From positions 729,398-793,397 of the forward strand of contig BPGU01000001.1 in assembly GCA_026003195.1 (NCBI GenBank): 64,000 nt of DNA, written 5' to 3'. Of this stretch, positions 36,837 through 45,523 are shown piece after piece. Numbering within the stretch: position 1 is the stretch's first letter; each line of letters starts with the position of its first letter. The stretch comes from Armatimonadota bacterium. GTDB taxonomy: Bacteria; Armatimonadota; HRBIN16. The notes beneath the pieces were generated by a model, which was not told the DNA's origin, did not search any database, and saw only the letters and a list, made by a program, of their open reading frames with translations. The position numbers and the translations under genes were made by a program.

Positions 36837-37967
36837 ATGAGGCTTACAGTGCTCAAAACGTACAATCTTGTTGCCTTTATATTGGTAGTTGCTATCATGG
36901 GTTTTAGCATTTTGCTGCTACTGCGGGACCAATACCGTTCTGTTCAACAGCGACATGTTCGTGCTGCAAAAGTCTACCCTGATGTTCTCAGAGCAGTGGC
37001 TTTGTGCACAGCTGCCGAACAAGTCTACGAACGGACGGGATTGCTTTTCACCAACCGTCCTGCCTTGGAGCGATCCGCTTTCTATCCATTCCTAGATCCC
37101 TACGAACGAGGTTGCGCAGGTAGTTACTTGGACATAGCATACGTGGAAGGAGAAAGGTCTTTCTGGGTTGTCCTCATATGGGATAACGAACACACACGCG
37201 TTGTGTGTCGAAGAAACGTACCGACAGAGGCGACAGAGAAGCGGACACAGCGTCTTTTGAACTTTTACCTATCTGGCGTGCGGGGCATCTTGAATGTTGT
37301 CAACAATATCAGGCAGCACTTCCTGGAGCGGCACCGGGAAGCGGTTAAGATAAGTAAAGGAACCTGCGCACTACAATGGCAAGTTAGACCGCTTCTTATT
37401 GCCCCGCGTCTCAAAGACGATCTGCCAACGAACGAAAGTGAGCTTCGCGAGTATGTTCAGTGGCTGTCCCACAAGGTGGTGGGCGGTCCTTTAAGCGATG
37501 GATGGGGTCGCCCGATAGCTGTATCCTTGAAACACGGTTACTTTTCACTCCGTAGTGCGGGCGAGGATGGACAGCTGTATACGAATGACGATATTGTAGT
37601 GAGGAGACGCGCTATGCTGAGAGCGGAATACCCGTCCGTGCAAAACACAGTGCGCACTGCTACCTGCCCGCCACCTATGTCCCGCTGTCAACTCCTGCGC
37701 CATTTGCACTCCCCAGCCGCAACGCGGTATGATGTGATCGATGGTCTGGGTCACACCCGTTTGCTCCTTGACAGTTCAGGCAATATCACCGACCGCTACA
37801 GCTACGATGCCTGGGGCAACCCGATAGAGCAGGTCGGCACCACCTTCAACCCCTTCTGCTGGAACAGGGCGTATGGGTATGAGTGGACGCCAGCCACTGG
37901 CTTATACCATATCGGCGCTCGCGAGTACGCCTCACACAGGCAGGTGGCTGCAGCGAGACCCGATTGA
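36837..37967 (+). CDS. Membrane immunity-type protein fused in frame to an RHS tip (cassette 2/3 junction)
   Basis: 376 codons. N-terminal membrane helix (LVAFILVVAIMGFSILLLL), a ~240-residue soluble part ending in LSDGWGRPIAVSLKHGYFSL, AGEDGQLYTNDDIVV, which resembles the C-terminal pattern of GspG-like pseudopilins. From about codon 290 it reads into RHS core: TRYDVIDGLGHTRLLLDSSG, YSYDAWGNPIEQVG, GYEWTPATGLYHIGAREY. So the original gene (probable immunity 2) has lost its own end and is joined to RHS tip 3. The RHS part then goes out of frame at a (CA)n run near 37930. Confidence 0.6.
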   Translation: MRLTVLKTYNLVAFILVVAIMGFSILLLLRDQYRSVQQRHVRAAKVYPDVLRAVALCTAAEQVYERTGLLFTNRPALERSAFYPFLDPYERGCAGSYLDIAYVEGERSFWVVLIWDNEHTRVVCRRNVPTEATEKRTQRLLNFYLSGVRGILNVVNNIRQHFLERHREAVKISKGTCALQWQVRPLLIAPRLKDDLPTNESELREYVQWLSHKVVGGPLSDGWGRPIAVSLKHGYFSLRSAGEDGQLYTNDDIVVRRRAMLRAEYPSVQNTVRTATCPPPMSRCQLLRHLHSPAATRYDVIDGLGHTRLLLDSSGNITDRYSYDAWGNPIEQVGTTFNPFCWNRAYGYEWTPATGLYHIGAREYASHRQVAAARPD

Positions 37968-38607
37968 TGTTGCAGGGGGACATCCCAACCTCTACCTTTA
38001 TTGCCTGAATAACCCCGTCCACATCGCCGACCCCACCGGCACTGCCCCCGAATGGCTTCATGGGGTACTGGACATTGCGGGGTGTGTGCCTGCTATTGGA
38101 GAACTGGCAGACCTTACCAATGCGGTGCTGTCTCTGACCGAAGGCGATCCGCTTAATGCAGGTATCTCCGCTGCATCAGTCATCCCTGTCGTTGGCGATA
38201 CGGCGAAAGGCGGACGCATCATCGCCAGAGCAGCCAAACTGGTTGCCCGCGGTGGCGTAGCGGTAGACCTCAGGAGAACCCTGCCCTACAAGGAATGGGT
38301 GAAAGAGAGAAAGAAAATCAGCAACAGAGGCGCGTATGAAATTCAGCACTTGATAGAGAAGCGGTTCGCTACAGATCTGGAGCTGAATCAAAAGGAGATA
38401 CCCTCGGTGCCTCTGGAATGCAGTGAACATCGGAAAATTACCAATCGGTGGCGCGAGCGACAACCCTACCGGAAGAAAGGTGCCCAAGGACCCTATGGCG
38501 TTACGGCAGAGAAGATACTGGATTGGGCACGTAAAATCTACGCAGACCATCCCGAATGGGTGGAACAGATAGAAAAGTTCTTACGAGAGAGGGGGAAGTT
38601 ACGCTGA
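37873..38607 (+). CDS. Orphan RHS tip 3: pre-toxin plus HLIEKR-type nuclease candidate
   Basis: RHS core homology starts at about 37704. At 37930 the run reads CTCACACAGG where the other copies have CTCACACACAGG, so two bases are missing and the first part of the tip is in another frame. The open frame continues RWLQRDPIDVAGGHPNLYLY, then a hydrophobic pre-toxin (LDIAGCVPAIGELADLTNAV, SAASVIPVVGDTAKGG). The toxin domain reads KISNRGAYEIQHLIEKRF, then NQKEIPSVPLECSEHRKITN and WRERQPYRKK. This His/Glu-rich end recurs in many RHS toxins and is probably a nuclease. Duplicated at 41033-41772, where the motif is IHHLIEKR. Confidence 0.68.
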   Translation: MGMSGRQPLAYTISALASTPHTGRWLQRDPIDVAGGHPNLYLYCLNNPVHIADPTGTAPEWLHGVLDIAGCVPAIGELADLTNAVLSLTEGDPLNAGISAASVIPVVGDTAKGGRIIARAAKLVARGGVAVDLRRTLPYKEWVKERKKISNRGAYEIQHLIEKRFATDLELNQKEIPSVPLECSEHRKITNRWRERQPYRKKGAQGPYGVTAEKILDWARKIYADHPEWVEQIEKFLRERGKLR

Positions 38608-39461
38608 TGCGCATGTGGCAAAGTGTTTACATCCAGAACCCAACTGAAGAGCAGAAGCAGTTCCTGCAATCGCTGCCCAAGCGGGGCAAAAAACTGCGAT
38701 GGCATTGTAGCCTTTACCCCATATCAGGAAAAGAGGATTGCTTCGTGGACATCGCAGATGACCACCCGCAGTTTGAGCAGTTGATAGAGAAACTGCTACA
38801 GTGGGGCGATTTGGAATCCGGTCGTGCCTACCCAGAATTCGACCCAGAAGAGTTGGACAGTGCCCAGTATCTGAATCTGAACATGATAGAGCACGGATAC
38901 CCCCAGCCCGAGGACGACTTCGCATACATCAAGATCACCTACGACCTGAGCGACTACTGCTCGGAGTGCGGTATCGGCAGGAGGCAGAAAGCGCCGTTCC
39001 GCCTGGCTGGCGAACCCAGATGTCGTGCCGAGATTTTCACCGTGCTATGGGAACACGACCCGGTGTTTGTGCGTCCTCGCGTGTGGGAGGCGGTGTTTGC
39101 GCCTCGCGGTTTTCGCTGTTTGCCCGTGTTGAACCGTCGTGGTCAGGAGTTGCAGAGCGTGGTTCAGGTGGTGATAGAGGAGGAGGTGGGCTTGGACACG
39201 ACGGGGTTGTATGGCAGGCAGTGCTGGGAGTGCGGTCGGTTGAAGTTTTTGCTACGTCCCGAGCGGGAGGAGCGTTTCGATCGGTATAAACTGCCTGTAT
39301 TGGTAGAGAAGCCGGTTTCTGGTTTGGCGTATACGCGGGAGTGGTTTGGTTGGGGTCACGGTGCGCACAAGTTGGTGGTGGTCTCTCAGGAGATATACCG
39401 TGCCCTGAAGGAGGCGAAGGTGGACGTTTATGGTTTCCCCTTGCCAGTTCGGTTTGAGTAG
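38607..39461 (+). CDS. Immunity protein 3 (putative), duplicated downstream
   Basis: 284 residues from ATG 38607, which overlaps the tip 3 stop (TGATG). N-terminal domain with WQSVYIQNPTEEQKQFLQSL and FVDIADDHPQFEQLIEKLLQ, a zinc-ribbon-like pair (YCSECGIGRRQK ... CWECGRLKF) and a C-terminal strand pair. The immunity role is inferred from the one-base overlap with the toxin and from co-duplication with it. The copy at 41772-42632 is about 95 percent identical, with a divergent patch SLYPISGKED here versus TDYGEGEFGG there. No known family recognised. Confidence 0.65.
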   Translation: MRMWQSVYIQNPTEEQKQFLQSLPKRGKKLRWHCSLYPISGKEDCFVDIADDHPQFEQLIEKLLQWGDLESGRAYPEFDPEELDSAQYLNLNMIEHGYPQPEDDFAYIKITYDLSDYCSECGIGRRQKAPFRLAGEPRCRAEIFTVLWEHDPVFVRPRVWEAVFAPRGFRCLPVLNRRGQELQSVVQVVIEEEVGLDTTGLYGRQCWECGRLKFLLRPEREERFDRYKLPVLVEKPVSGLAYTREWFGWGHGAHKLVVVSQEIYRALKEAKVDVYGFPLPVRFE

Positions 39462-39522
39462 GGGGTGGTGTAGTGATGCAGTAGCAGTGGAGAGCAGGCT
39501 GGCAGTAGCTTCGTCTCCTCGC

Positions 39523-39779
39523 TCTGGAACGCGGCGATAGGCTTATACCATATCGGCGCTCGCGAGTACGCCTCACACACAGGCAGGTGGCTGCAGCGAG
39601 ACCCGATAGACGCCGCCAGTGGCGACCCGAACCTGTATCGGTATTGCGGGAATGACCCGATTAACGCGGTAGACCCGTCGGGATTGGATTGGCTGGATGA
39701 CGCCGCGAACTTCTTTGCAGATAGAATACAAAGCGCGAGTGTATCTGGTGGAAGGACACCTGTTCAGCATCGAGTATAG
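39523..39779 (+). pseudogene. RHS tip 4 remnant, toxin lost
   Basis: Reads GLYHIGAREYASHTGRWLQR, DPIDAASGDPNLYRYCGNDP, DPSGLDWLDDAANFFA, then leaves RHS homology and stops at TAG 39777-39779. The toxin domain has been deleted; sequence joins directly to the SUKH-type gene in another frame. The upstream ~70 bases are identical to those before tip 6. Confidence 0.75.
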
Positions 39780-40296
39780 CAAGGATGTGCGTCGCATCCG
39801 ACGACGTGAGGATGTGGAGATACTTTCTGTGGAACTGCACTCGGACCCCATGCAGCCTGCAACCCCGCCTCCCGAACTGCAGGTGGTCACTGACTTGAAC
39901 TCTTTGGCTCCACTCAAAGGGTGGCTCGCGGATTGGGTGGCTGAGCACGGCGTCATGGAGATAGTCTCTCCTCTGAACCCCAAAGAGTGTGAGGCTCTGC
40001 TGCGTCAGCGCCGACTGCGCTTACCCGCTGACTATCTGGAACTGCTGGAGCAATGCGATGGCTTCTCCAGCCATGAGCACGCCGTGCTTGGCGTCGCCTC
40101 CATGTATGAGGTAAGTATCGAGGAGGAGGTGTACTGGCTACTTGCCGAGCGTGGTGGCGCATCCCTTGTTGCCAAAGAGGGAGATACCCAGCCCCGCGTC
40201 TACTACATCCACCATGAGGATGGAGTGCCTACTGAAGAGTGCACCTCCTTCCGCGAGGCGCTGCAGTACCTGCTAGTACAACCGAACTTGCCCTGA
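39697..40296 (+). CDS. SMI1/KNR4 (SUKH)-like immunity protein, orphan
   Basis: Up to 199 codons. The first ~12 read through RHS tip 4 in another frame, so the true start is probably later (for example GTG 39740) or has been lost at the recombination joint. The C-terminal ~130 residues show the SUKH pattern: SPLNPKECEALLRQRRLRLP, ADYLELLEQCDGFSSHEHAV, LGVASMYEVS and a final REALQYLLVQ helix. SUKH proteins neutralise many different polymorphic toxins. Here no toxin remains upstream, so it is an orphan immunity gene. Confidence 0.7.
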   Translation: MTPRTSLQIEYKARVYLVEGHLFSIEYSKDVRRIRRREDVEILSVELHSDPMQPATPPPELQVVTDLNSLAPLKGWLADWVAEHGVMEIVSPLNPKECEALLRQRRLRLPADYLELLEQCDGFSSHEHAVLGVASMYEVSIEEEVYWLLAERGGASLVAKEGDTQPRVYYIHHEDGVPTEECTSFREALQYLLVQPNLP

Positions 40297-40345
40297 TGGT
40301 TGTCAGCAGAGATGCCCATACGGTATGATAGAGACAGGGGAGGTG

Positions 40346-40603
40346 ATGATGGTGACCATCCGCGTGCGCTTTCACAAGGGAGTGTTCATTCCCGAAGAGC
40401 CTGTTGACGTGCCTGAGGGACAGGCAGGAGTGGTCATGGTAGAAACGCCCTCAGAGGAGAAGGCAGATGACGCCACCGAACAGGCTTGGCAAGAGCTGTT
40501 GTCGCTGGTGGAGCGGTATGGGCTACAGACAGGGATATCAGATTTAGCCCAGCACCATGACTACTACCTGTACGGAACCCTACGTGACGAGGCGCCTCAG
40601 TGA
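40346..40603 (+). CDS. DUF104/AF2212-type antitoxin
   Basis: About 85 residues from ATG 40346 or 40349, after GGGGAGG. MVTIRVRFHKGVFIPEEPVD, VPEGQAGVVMVE is the compact N-terminal beta-strand pattern of DUF104 antitoxins. The C-terminal part (QAWQELLSLVERYGLQTGIS, DLAQHHDYYLYG) is a helix plus tail that would occupy the PIN active site. Overlaps the PIN gene by 4 bases. Sits inside the RHS cassette array, unrelated to the toxin-immunity pairs. Confidence 0.8.
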   Translation: MMVTIRVRFHKGVFIPEEPVDVPEGQAGVVMVETPSEEKADDATEQAWQELLSLVERYGLQTGISDLAQHHDYYLYGTLRDEAPQ

Positions 40604-41004
40604 AGGTGTTTGTAGACACAGTAGCGTGGATTGCTCTGGTCAATCGGGACGACAACCTGCACGAACCAGCCCGCCAGCGGTTGCAGAGCCTGTTCACCGA
40701 AAGGGCGCAACTGGTGACCACTGAGCTGGTGCTGATAGAGTTAGCGAACGCGCTGGCGATGCCTGGCAGGCGGTCGCAGGCTTATCAGTTCGTCCAATCG
40801 CTGAGGCAGTTGTCGATGATACAAATCGTTGGCATGGCAGAAGAGCTCTTAGCGGAAGGATGGCAGCTGTATGGGGCACGCGAGGATAAAGCATGGAGTC
40901 TGGTAGATTGTGTGAGTTTTGTGGTGATGCAACGAGAAGGTATTCGTGAGGCGTTCACAGCAGACCATCATTTTCGTCAGGCGGGCTTTGTGACAATATT
41001 CTAA
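40600..41004 (+). CDS. PIN-domain toxin (VapC-like)
   Basis: 134 residues from ATG-like GTG 40600 (KVFVDTVAWIALVNRDDNLH). Acidic PIN residues: Asp in FVDTVAW, Glu in LVLIELANAL, Asp in SLVDCVSFVVM, Asp in TADHHFRQAGF. Probable RNase paired with the antitoxin just upstream. Complete, and a different subgroup from the vapC at 8.3 kb. Confidence 0.87.
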   Translation: MKVFVDTVAWIALVNRDDNLHEPARQRLQSLFTERAQLVTTELVLIELANALAMPGRRSQAYQFVQSLRQLSMIQIVGMAEELLAEGWQLYGAREDKAWSLVDCVSFVVMQREGIREAFTADHHFRQAGFVTIF

Positions 41005-41032
41005 AGGACGCACGTGCTGTTTGCTCCCTGAC

Positions 41033-41772
41033 AGCCCGGTGATGCATGGACGCCAGCGACGGTTCTGTATCACGTAGGCGCACGGGAGTACGACCCGTGC
41101 ACGGCAAGATGGCTGCAGCGAGACCCGATTGATGTTGCAGGGGGACATCCCAACCTCTACCTTTATTGCCTGAATAACCCCGTCCACATCGCTGACCCCA
41201 CCGGCACTGCCCCCGAATGGCTTCATGGGCTACTGGACATTGCGGGGTGTGTGCCTGCTATTGGAGAACTGGCAGACCTTACCAATGCGGTGCTGTATCT
41301 GACCGAAGGCGATCCGCTTAATGCAGGTATCTCCGCTGCATCAGTCATCCCTGGCGTTGGCGATACGGCGAAAGGCGGACGCATCATCGCCAGAGCAGCC
41401 CAACTGGTTGCCCGCGGTGGCGTAGCGGTAGACCTCAGGAGAACCCTGCCCTACAAGGAATGGGTGAAAGAGAGAAAGAAAATCAGCAACAGAGGCGCAT
41501 ATGAAATTCACCACCTGATAGAGAAGCGGTTCGCTACAGATCTGGAGCTGAATCAAAACGAGATACCCTCGGTGCCTCTGGAATGCAGTGAACATCGGGA
41601 AATTACCAATCAGTGGCGCGAGCGACAACCCTACCGGAAGAAAGGTGCCCAAAGCCGCTATGGCGTTACGGCAGAGAAGATACTGGATTGGGCACGTAAA
41701 ATCTACGCAGACCATCCCGAATGGGTGGAACAGATAGAAAAGTTCTTACGAGAGAGGGGGAAGTTACGCTGA
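41033..41772 (+). pseudogene. Orphan RHS tip 5: duplicate of tip 3 toxin, no start codon
   Basis: Open from just after a TGA near 41030: WTPATVLYHVGAREYDPCTA, RWLQRDPIDVAGGHPNLYLY, pre-toxin ADLTNAVLYLTEGDPLNAG, toxin YEIHHLIEKRFATDLELNQN. From about 41095 it is almost identical to tip 3. Differences include His for Gln in IHHLIEKR, Gly for Val in VIPGVGD, and Asn for Lys near IPSVP. It has no credible start of its own; the reading frame is intact through the stop shared with the immunity start. A silent donor cassette. Confidence 0.7.
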
Positions 41773-42632
41773 TGCGCATGTGGCAAAGTGTTTACATTAA
41801 GAACCCAACTGAAGAGCAGAAGCAGTTCCTGCAATCGCTGCCCAAGCGGGGCAAAAAACTGCGATGGCACTGTACCGACTACGGAGAAGGAGAATTCGGA
41901 GGTGTAGATTGCTTCGTGGACATCGCAGATGACCATCCGCAGTTTGAGCAGTTGATAGAGAAACTGCTGCAGTGGGGCGATTTGGAATCCGGTCGTGCCT
42001 ACGCAGAATTCGACCCAGAAGAGTTGGACAGTGCCCAGTATCTGAATCTGAACATGATAGAGCACGGATACCCCCAGCCCGAGGACGACTTCGCATACAT
42101 CAAGATCACCTACGACCTGAGCGACTACTGCGAGGAGTGTGGTATCGGCAGGAAGCAGAAAGCGCCGTTCCGCCTGGCTGGCGAACCCAGATGTCGTGCC
42201 GAGATTTTCACCGTGCTATGGGAACACGACCCGGTGTTTGTGCGTCCTCGCGTGTGGGAGGCGGTGTTTGCGCCTCGCGGTTTTCGCTGTTTGCCCGTGT
42301 TGAACCGTCGTGGTCAGGAGTTGCAGAGCGTGGTTCAGGTGGTGATAGAGGAGGAGGTGGGCTTGGACACGACGGGGTTGTATGGCAGGCAGTGCTGGGA
42401 GTGCGGTCGGTTGAAGTTTATGCTACGTCCCGAGCGGGAGGAGCGTTTCGTTCGGTATAAACTGCCTGTATTGGTAGAGAAGCCGGTTTCTGGTTTGGCG
42501 TATACGCGGGAGTGGTTTGGTTGGGGTCACGGTGCGCACAAGTTGGTGGTGGTCTCTCAGGAGATATACCGTGCCCTGAAGGAGGCGAAGGTGGACGTTT
42601 ATGGTTTCCCCTTGCCAGTTCGGTTTGAGTAG
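41772..42632 (+). CDS. Immunity protein 5 (putative), near-copy of immunity 3
   Basis: 286 residues from ATG 41772 overlapping the toxin stop (TGATG). About 95 percent identical to the protein at 38607-39461, keeping both CxxC pairs (YCEECGIGRKQK, CWECGRLKFM). The only patch of divergence is residues ~30-42. Intact, although its toxin has no start. Confidence 0.65.
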   Translation: MRMWQSVYIKNPTEEQKQFLQSLPKRGKKLRWHCTDYGEGEFGGVDCFVDIADDHPQFEQLIEKLLQWGDLESGRAYAEFDPEELDSAQYLNLNMIEHGYPQPEDDFAYIKITYDLSDYCEECGIGRKQKAPFRLAGEPRCRAEIFTVLWEHDPVFVRPRVWEAVFAPRGFRCLPVLNRRGQELQSVVQVVIEEEVGLDTTGLYGRQCWECGRLKFMLRPEREERFVRYKLPVLVEKPVSGLAYTREWFGWGHGAHKLVVVSQEIYRALKEAKVDVYGFPLPVRFE

Positions 42633-42689
42633 GGGGTGGTGTAGTGATGCAGTAGCAGTGGAGAGCAGGCTGGCAGTAGCTTCGTCTCC

Positions 42690-43448
42690 TCGCTCTGGAA
42701 CGCGGCGATAGGCTTATACCATATCGGCGCTCGCGAGTACGCCTCACACACAGGCAGGTGGCTGCAGAGAGACCCGATTGACGCCGCCAGTGGCGACCCG
42801 AACCTGTATCGGTATGCAGGGAATGATCCTATCAACCAAGTAGACCCCAGCGGGCTTTGGGCAACTGGCTCCTATTTAGGTGATGTGGGTCAAGTCTTCG
42901 CGGGCTATGGCGACTGCCTGTGGAGCATTTTCACTTCACCAGTGACCATCTATGACTATTTTCGTCAAAACGGACTCTCTTGGGGAAGTGCATGGGACCT
43001 TCTTAAGGGAGGTTTTCGCTCGTGGTGGGAGGGCTTGACGGGTACCGATCCGCGGGCGTTCGGGAACTCCTTCTGTGGTTTGTTATTGGCAACGGCGCCC
43101 GTAGTGGGTAAAGTGCCTTCCGCTAAATGGCGTGTGGGGGCAGCGGCTTCTCGGAGCACCGCGGTTTCGGCACGTATCCCCATAGGACATCGTGGCTTTG
43201 AGTGGCCTGTGCCTGAGGGTACTAATCCACCAGGTCGGGTTTGTGGAAGATGGTATTCAGGCCGTGCATTTGATCGCATGCAACAACGAGGTATAATGCC
43301 ATCGGTGGTGGACAATACCGTTCGGTACGGGCAAAAATTGCCTGGTAAATACCCAGGTACCACTGCTTATTATGACCCGGTAAACAATATTACGGTTATA
43401 CTGAACCGTAGAGGTGGTGTGGTAACTGTGCACTATGGTGAGCCATAG
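42690..43448 (+). CDS. Orphan RHS tip 6 with BECR/DUF4258-like RNase candidate
   Basis: The frame is open through the RHS core (GLYHIGAREYASHTGRWLQR, LYRYAGNDPINQVDPSGLWA) without a good start; GTG 42885 is the first possible internal one. A hydrophobic pre-toxin follows (AFGNSFCGLLLATAPVVG). The C-terminal ~65 residues read YSGRAFDRMQQRGIMPSVVD, TVRYGQKLPGKYPGTTAYYD, ITVILNRRGGVVTVHYGEP. His/Arg at a helix, then strand-turn-strand ending in T-V-x-Y is the outline of BECR-fold RNases (RelE/colicin E5-like, DUF4258). Followed 14 bases later by immunity 6. Confidence 0.65.
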   Translation, partial: SLWNAAIGLYHIGAREYASHTGRWLQRDPIDAASGDPNLYRYAGNDPINQVDPSGLWATGSYLGDVGQVFAGYGDCLWSIFTSPVTIYDYFRQNGLSWGSAWDLLKGGFRSWWEGLTGTDPRAFGNSFCGLLLATAPVVGKVPSAKWRVGAAASRSTAVSARIPIGHRGFEWPVPEGTNPPGRVCGRWYSGRAFDRMQQRGIMPSVVDNTVRYGQKLPGKYPGTTAYYDPVNNITVILNRRGGVVTVHYGEP

Positions 43449-43462
43449 GGAGGATATCCAGC

Positions 43463-43852
43463 ATGCTTTACGAGGAGTTTGATAGTCCGCGAGCTTATGA
43501 TCTACGCCAGCTACGGCGAATGCAGGCTCTCCTGCGGTCACATCTTACTGAGCGAGGATCACTCGTTTCCACAAAAGAATTGAGGGAATTGATAGATGAA
43601 TTGATGTTTTTAAAAAACAATCTACAGCAGATGCCACATGATTGGCTACAGAGATTTCATAGGGAGTGGGCAGTTCTTGAGGGGTGGTATTCTTGGGTGG
43701 TAGTATGTAACTCTTCACGATGGACGCAAGAAAGTCGTAAAGCTATTCAGAATGCTCTTCAATCTGTTTGTGAAATAGTAGAAAGCGCCATTAAGCAACT
43801 TGAACCAATAGTGTTAGAGGAGGAACTACGGTTCTATTCCGTTGACAAATAG
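43463..43852 (+). CDS. Immunity protein 6 (putative)
   Basis: 129 residues, GGAGG upstream of ATG 43463. All-helical, no membrane segment: YDLRQLRRMQALLRSHLTER, ELRELIDELMFLKNNLQQMP, RKAIQNALQSVCEIVESAIK. More AT-rich than the chromosome on either side, consistent with lateral origin. Role inferred from its place directly after the tip 6 toxin. Confidence 0.6.
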   Translation: MLYEEFDSPRAYDLRQLRRMQALLRSHLTERGSLVSTKELRELIDELMFLKNNLQQMPHDWLQRFHREWAVLEGWYSWVVVCNSSRWTQESRKAIQNALQSVCEIVESAIKQLEPIVLEEELRFYSVDK

Positions 43853-44151
43853 GAGCAGTTGTTTTTCAGCTTTCACGAGGTACGATAAGATATGAGGGTA
43901 ACGATGCAGTGGTTGTGACGAACTTGCATGGTGAGGTTGTTTCGGTTTTGTGTCCCTTGCCTTCAATCACTTTTGTCAGATGCATAGGCGCACGAACTTG
44001 CCAACGTTCTCATAGATGAGTTTTGTGCCAATGGGCTGGTTGAAAACGGCGAACCCAACAACTACGGCAAACAGTTGGACGCGACCATGGCATGTTGTAT
44101 TTCCGCGAGTAGCGGGAAGCTAATAATCCTTTCCTCTCCGCCTCGCAGCCC
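43853..44151. other. Recombination scar with decayed immunity-like fragment
   Basis: No intact gene in these 299 bases. In one plus frame about 43993-44090 reads HELANVLIDEFCANGLVENG, EPNNYGKQLDATMACC, a pattern (EPNxYGxxLD) like the start of immunity proteins in polymorphic toxin loci. It is interrupted and then joins the next RHS tip. Confidence 0.45.
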
Positions 44152-44895
44152 TTCACTTGGAATGGGGCGTACGGATATGAGTATATCCCAGCGACGGGCT
44201 TGTACCATGTCGGCGCCCGCGAGTATGACCCGCGTACGGCAAGGTGGCTGCAGAGAGATCCGATTGACGCCGCCAGTGGCGAACCGAACCTGTATCGGTA
44301 TGCGGGGAATGACCCCATCAACCAGGTAGACCCATCGGGCTATGCACCACAGTGGATACACGGCGGGTTAGACCTGATCGGGTTGTATCCAGGCATCGGC
44401 GAACTGGCTGACCTCCTCAACGCTGGGCTGTATGCGCTGGAAGGTGACTGGACGAACGCCGCCCTCTCTGGTGTAGGCGTTATTCCGAATATTGGGCGAT
44501 ATTGCCAAAGCCGGTCGGTGGGTCAAGCGCGCCCGGGATATCTCTCAGGTGGTATTATATGAGCGCACAGGCAGCAAAGCACTCAGGGCATTACGTCCTT
44601 CCGAAGAGGCGATTTGTGAGACATCCCGCGCTGCGCGTCGTGAGGCGATGAGACAGGCGGGGATACCCACGTGTCACAGCCTGCATTCCAGAGCAAAACG
44701 CATGGCGAATATAGGTGGTATGTGTATGAAAAGCCGGGTAGCTCTCCCGTCGTTGTTCAGCACCATCCAGCCGATGCTTTGCATCCTCTGCCTCACTGGG
44801 AGGTGGGAGTGATCAAGGAGGGTCAGACAGTAAATCCTTATGGTATGCGCTCTCCGAAATACGGAGGTGGTCGCCACAAAATAAAGGTACCATAA
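44152..44895 (+). pseudogene. RHS tip 7, toxin domain with two frameshifts
   Basis: Starts FTWNGAYGYEYIPATGLYHV, RWLQRDPIDAASGEPNLYRY, then pre-toxin LDLIGLYPGIGELADLLNAG. The frame breaks at about 44495 (an extra G in ATTGGGCGAT). It resumes as GDIAKAGRWVKRARDISQVV, AARREAMRQAGIPT, then breaks again near 44668 and ends SQPAFQSKTHGEYRWYVYEK, VVVQHHPADALHPLPHWEVG, YGMRSPKYGGGRHKIKV. The REAMRQAGIPTSQ...HP...PHW pattern belongs to a widespread RHS/LXG toxin tip, probably a nuclease. Inactive now; its immunity gene follows and is intact. Confidence 0.75.
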
Positions 44896-44908
44896 AGAGG
44901 TAGGGACG

Positions 44909-45523
44909 ATGCGATCTGAAAGATTGCAACGATTGGTCGAGCGGGCCACGTTCAAAAGACAGGAAATGAACATCCGCCATCAGATAGCGGATGCACTACG
45001 GGTACCCCATGATGATATCGCGTTTTCTAACTGGGAGAGCCATGAGTCGCTGGTGGAGACTCTCCGAAAGCGTCAGGCGGAGGTTGAACAAGGCAAGCGA
45101 GCATGGTTGCGCTACGAGTGGGAACAATCTCAACAACAGGAGTTTGCTCAGTTTATCAAAGCCGTGGGCGAGCAGATAGGGCACAGGCGAGGATGGTTGT
45201 ATCTGCCGAGTTATTCTGCTTTCACTCCATACAAAGGCTGGCAATCCTGTCCCGTCCCACCTATTGCGGTAAAGGATATAAACGACTTGTTGGAAAAGGC
45301 AATGCAGTTACTGCAACTGGTCAATGACTTTGTTGTGGTTTTGGACGAAGATGCTGACGACTTCATAGGGATTGAGGAGAGCCGCTCCTACTGGGAGGGC
45401 AAAGGTATACTCACAACTTACACTTTGCTGGCTGTGGGAGAAAGAGTTGTCGCCAACATTCAGTCATTGCCTCCCCCTGTCGCATGGGCACATCGCGAAG
45501 GAACAATCTTTTCACCAGAATGA
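44909..45523 (+). CDS. Immunity protein 7 (putative)
   Basis: 204 residues, AAAGAGG ribosome site before ATG 44909. Soluble, mostly helical N-terminus (LQRLVERATFKRQEMNIRHQ, SQQQEFAQFIKAVGEQIG), then a beta-rich half with LLQLVNDFVVVLDEDADDFI. No family recognised. Follows the ruined tip 7 toxin by 13 bases. An intact frame after a dead toxin gene suggests either recent toxin loss or selection to keep immunity. Confidence 0.6.
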   Translation: MRSERLQRLVERATFKRQEMNIRHQIADALRVPHDDIAFSNWESHESLVETLRKRQAEVEQGKRAWLRYEWEQSQQQEFAQFIKAVGEQIGHRRGWLYLPSYSAFTPYKGWQSCPVPPIAVKDINDLLEKAMQLLQLVNDFVVVLDEDADDFIGIEESRSYWEGKGILTTYTLLAVGERVVANIQSLPPPVAWAHREGTIFSPE

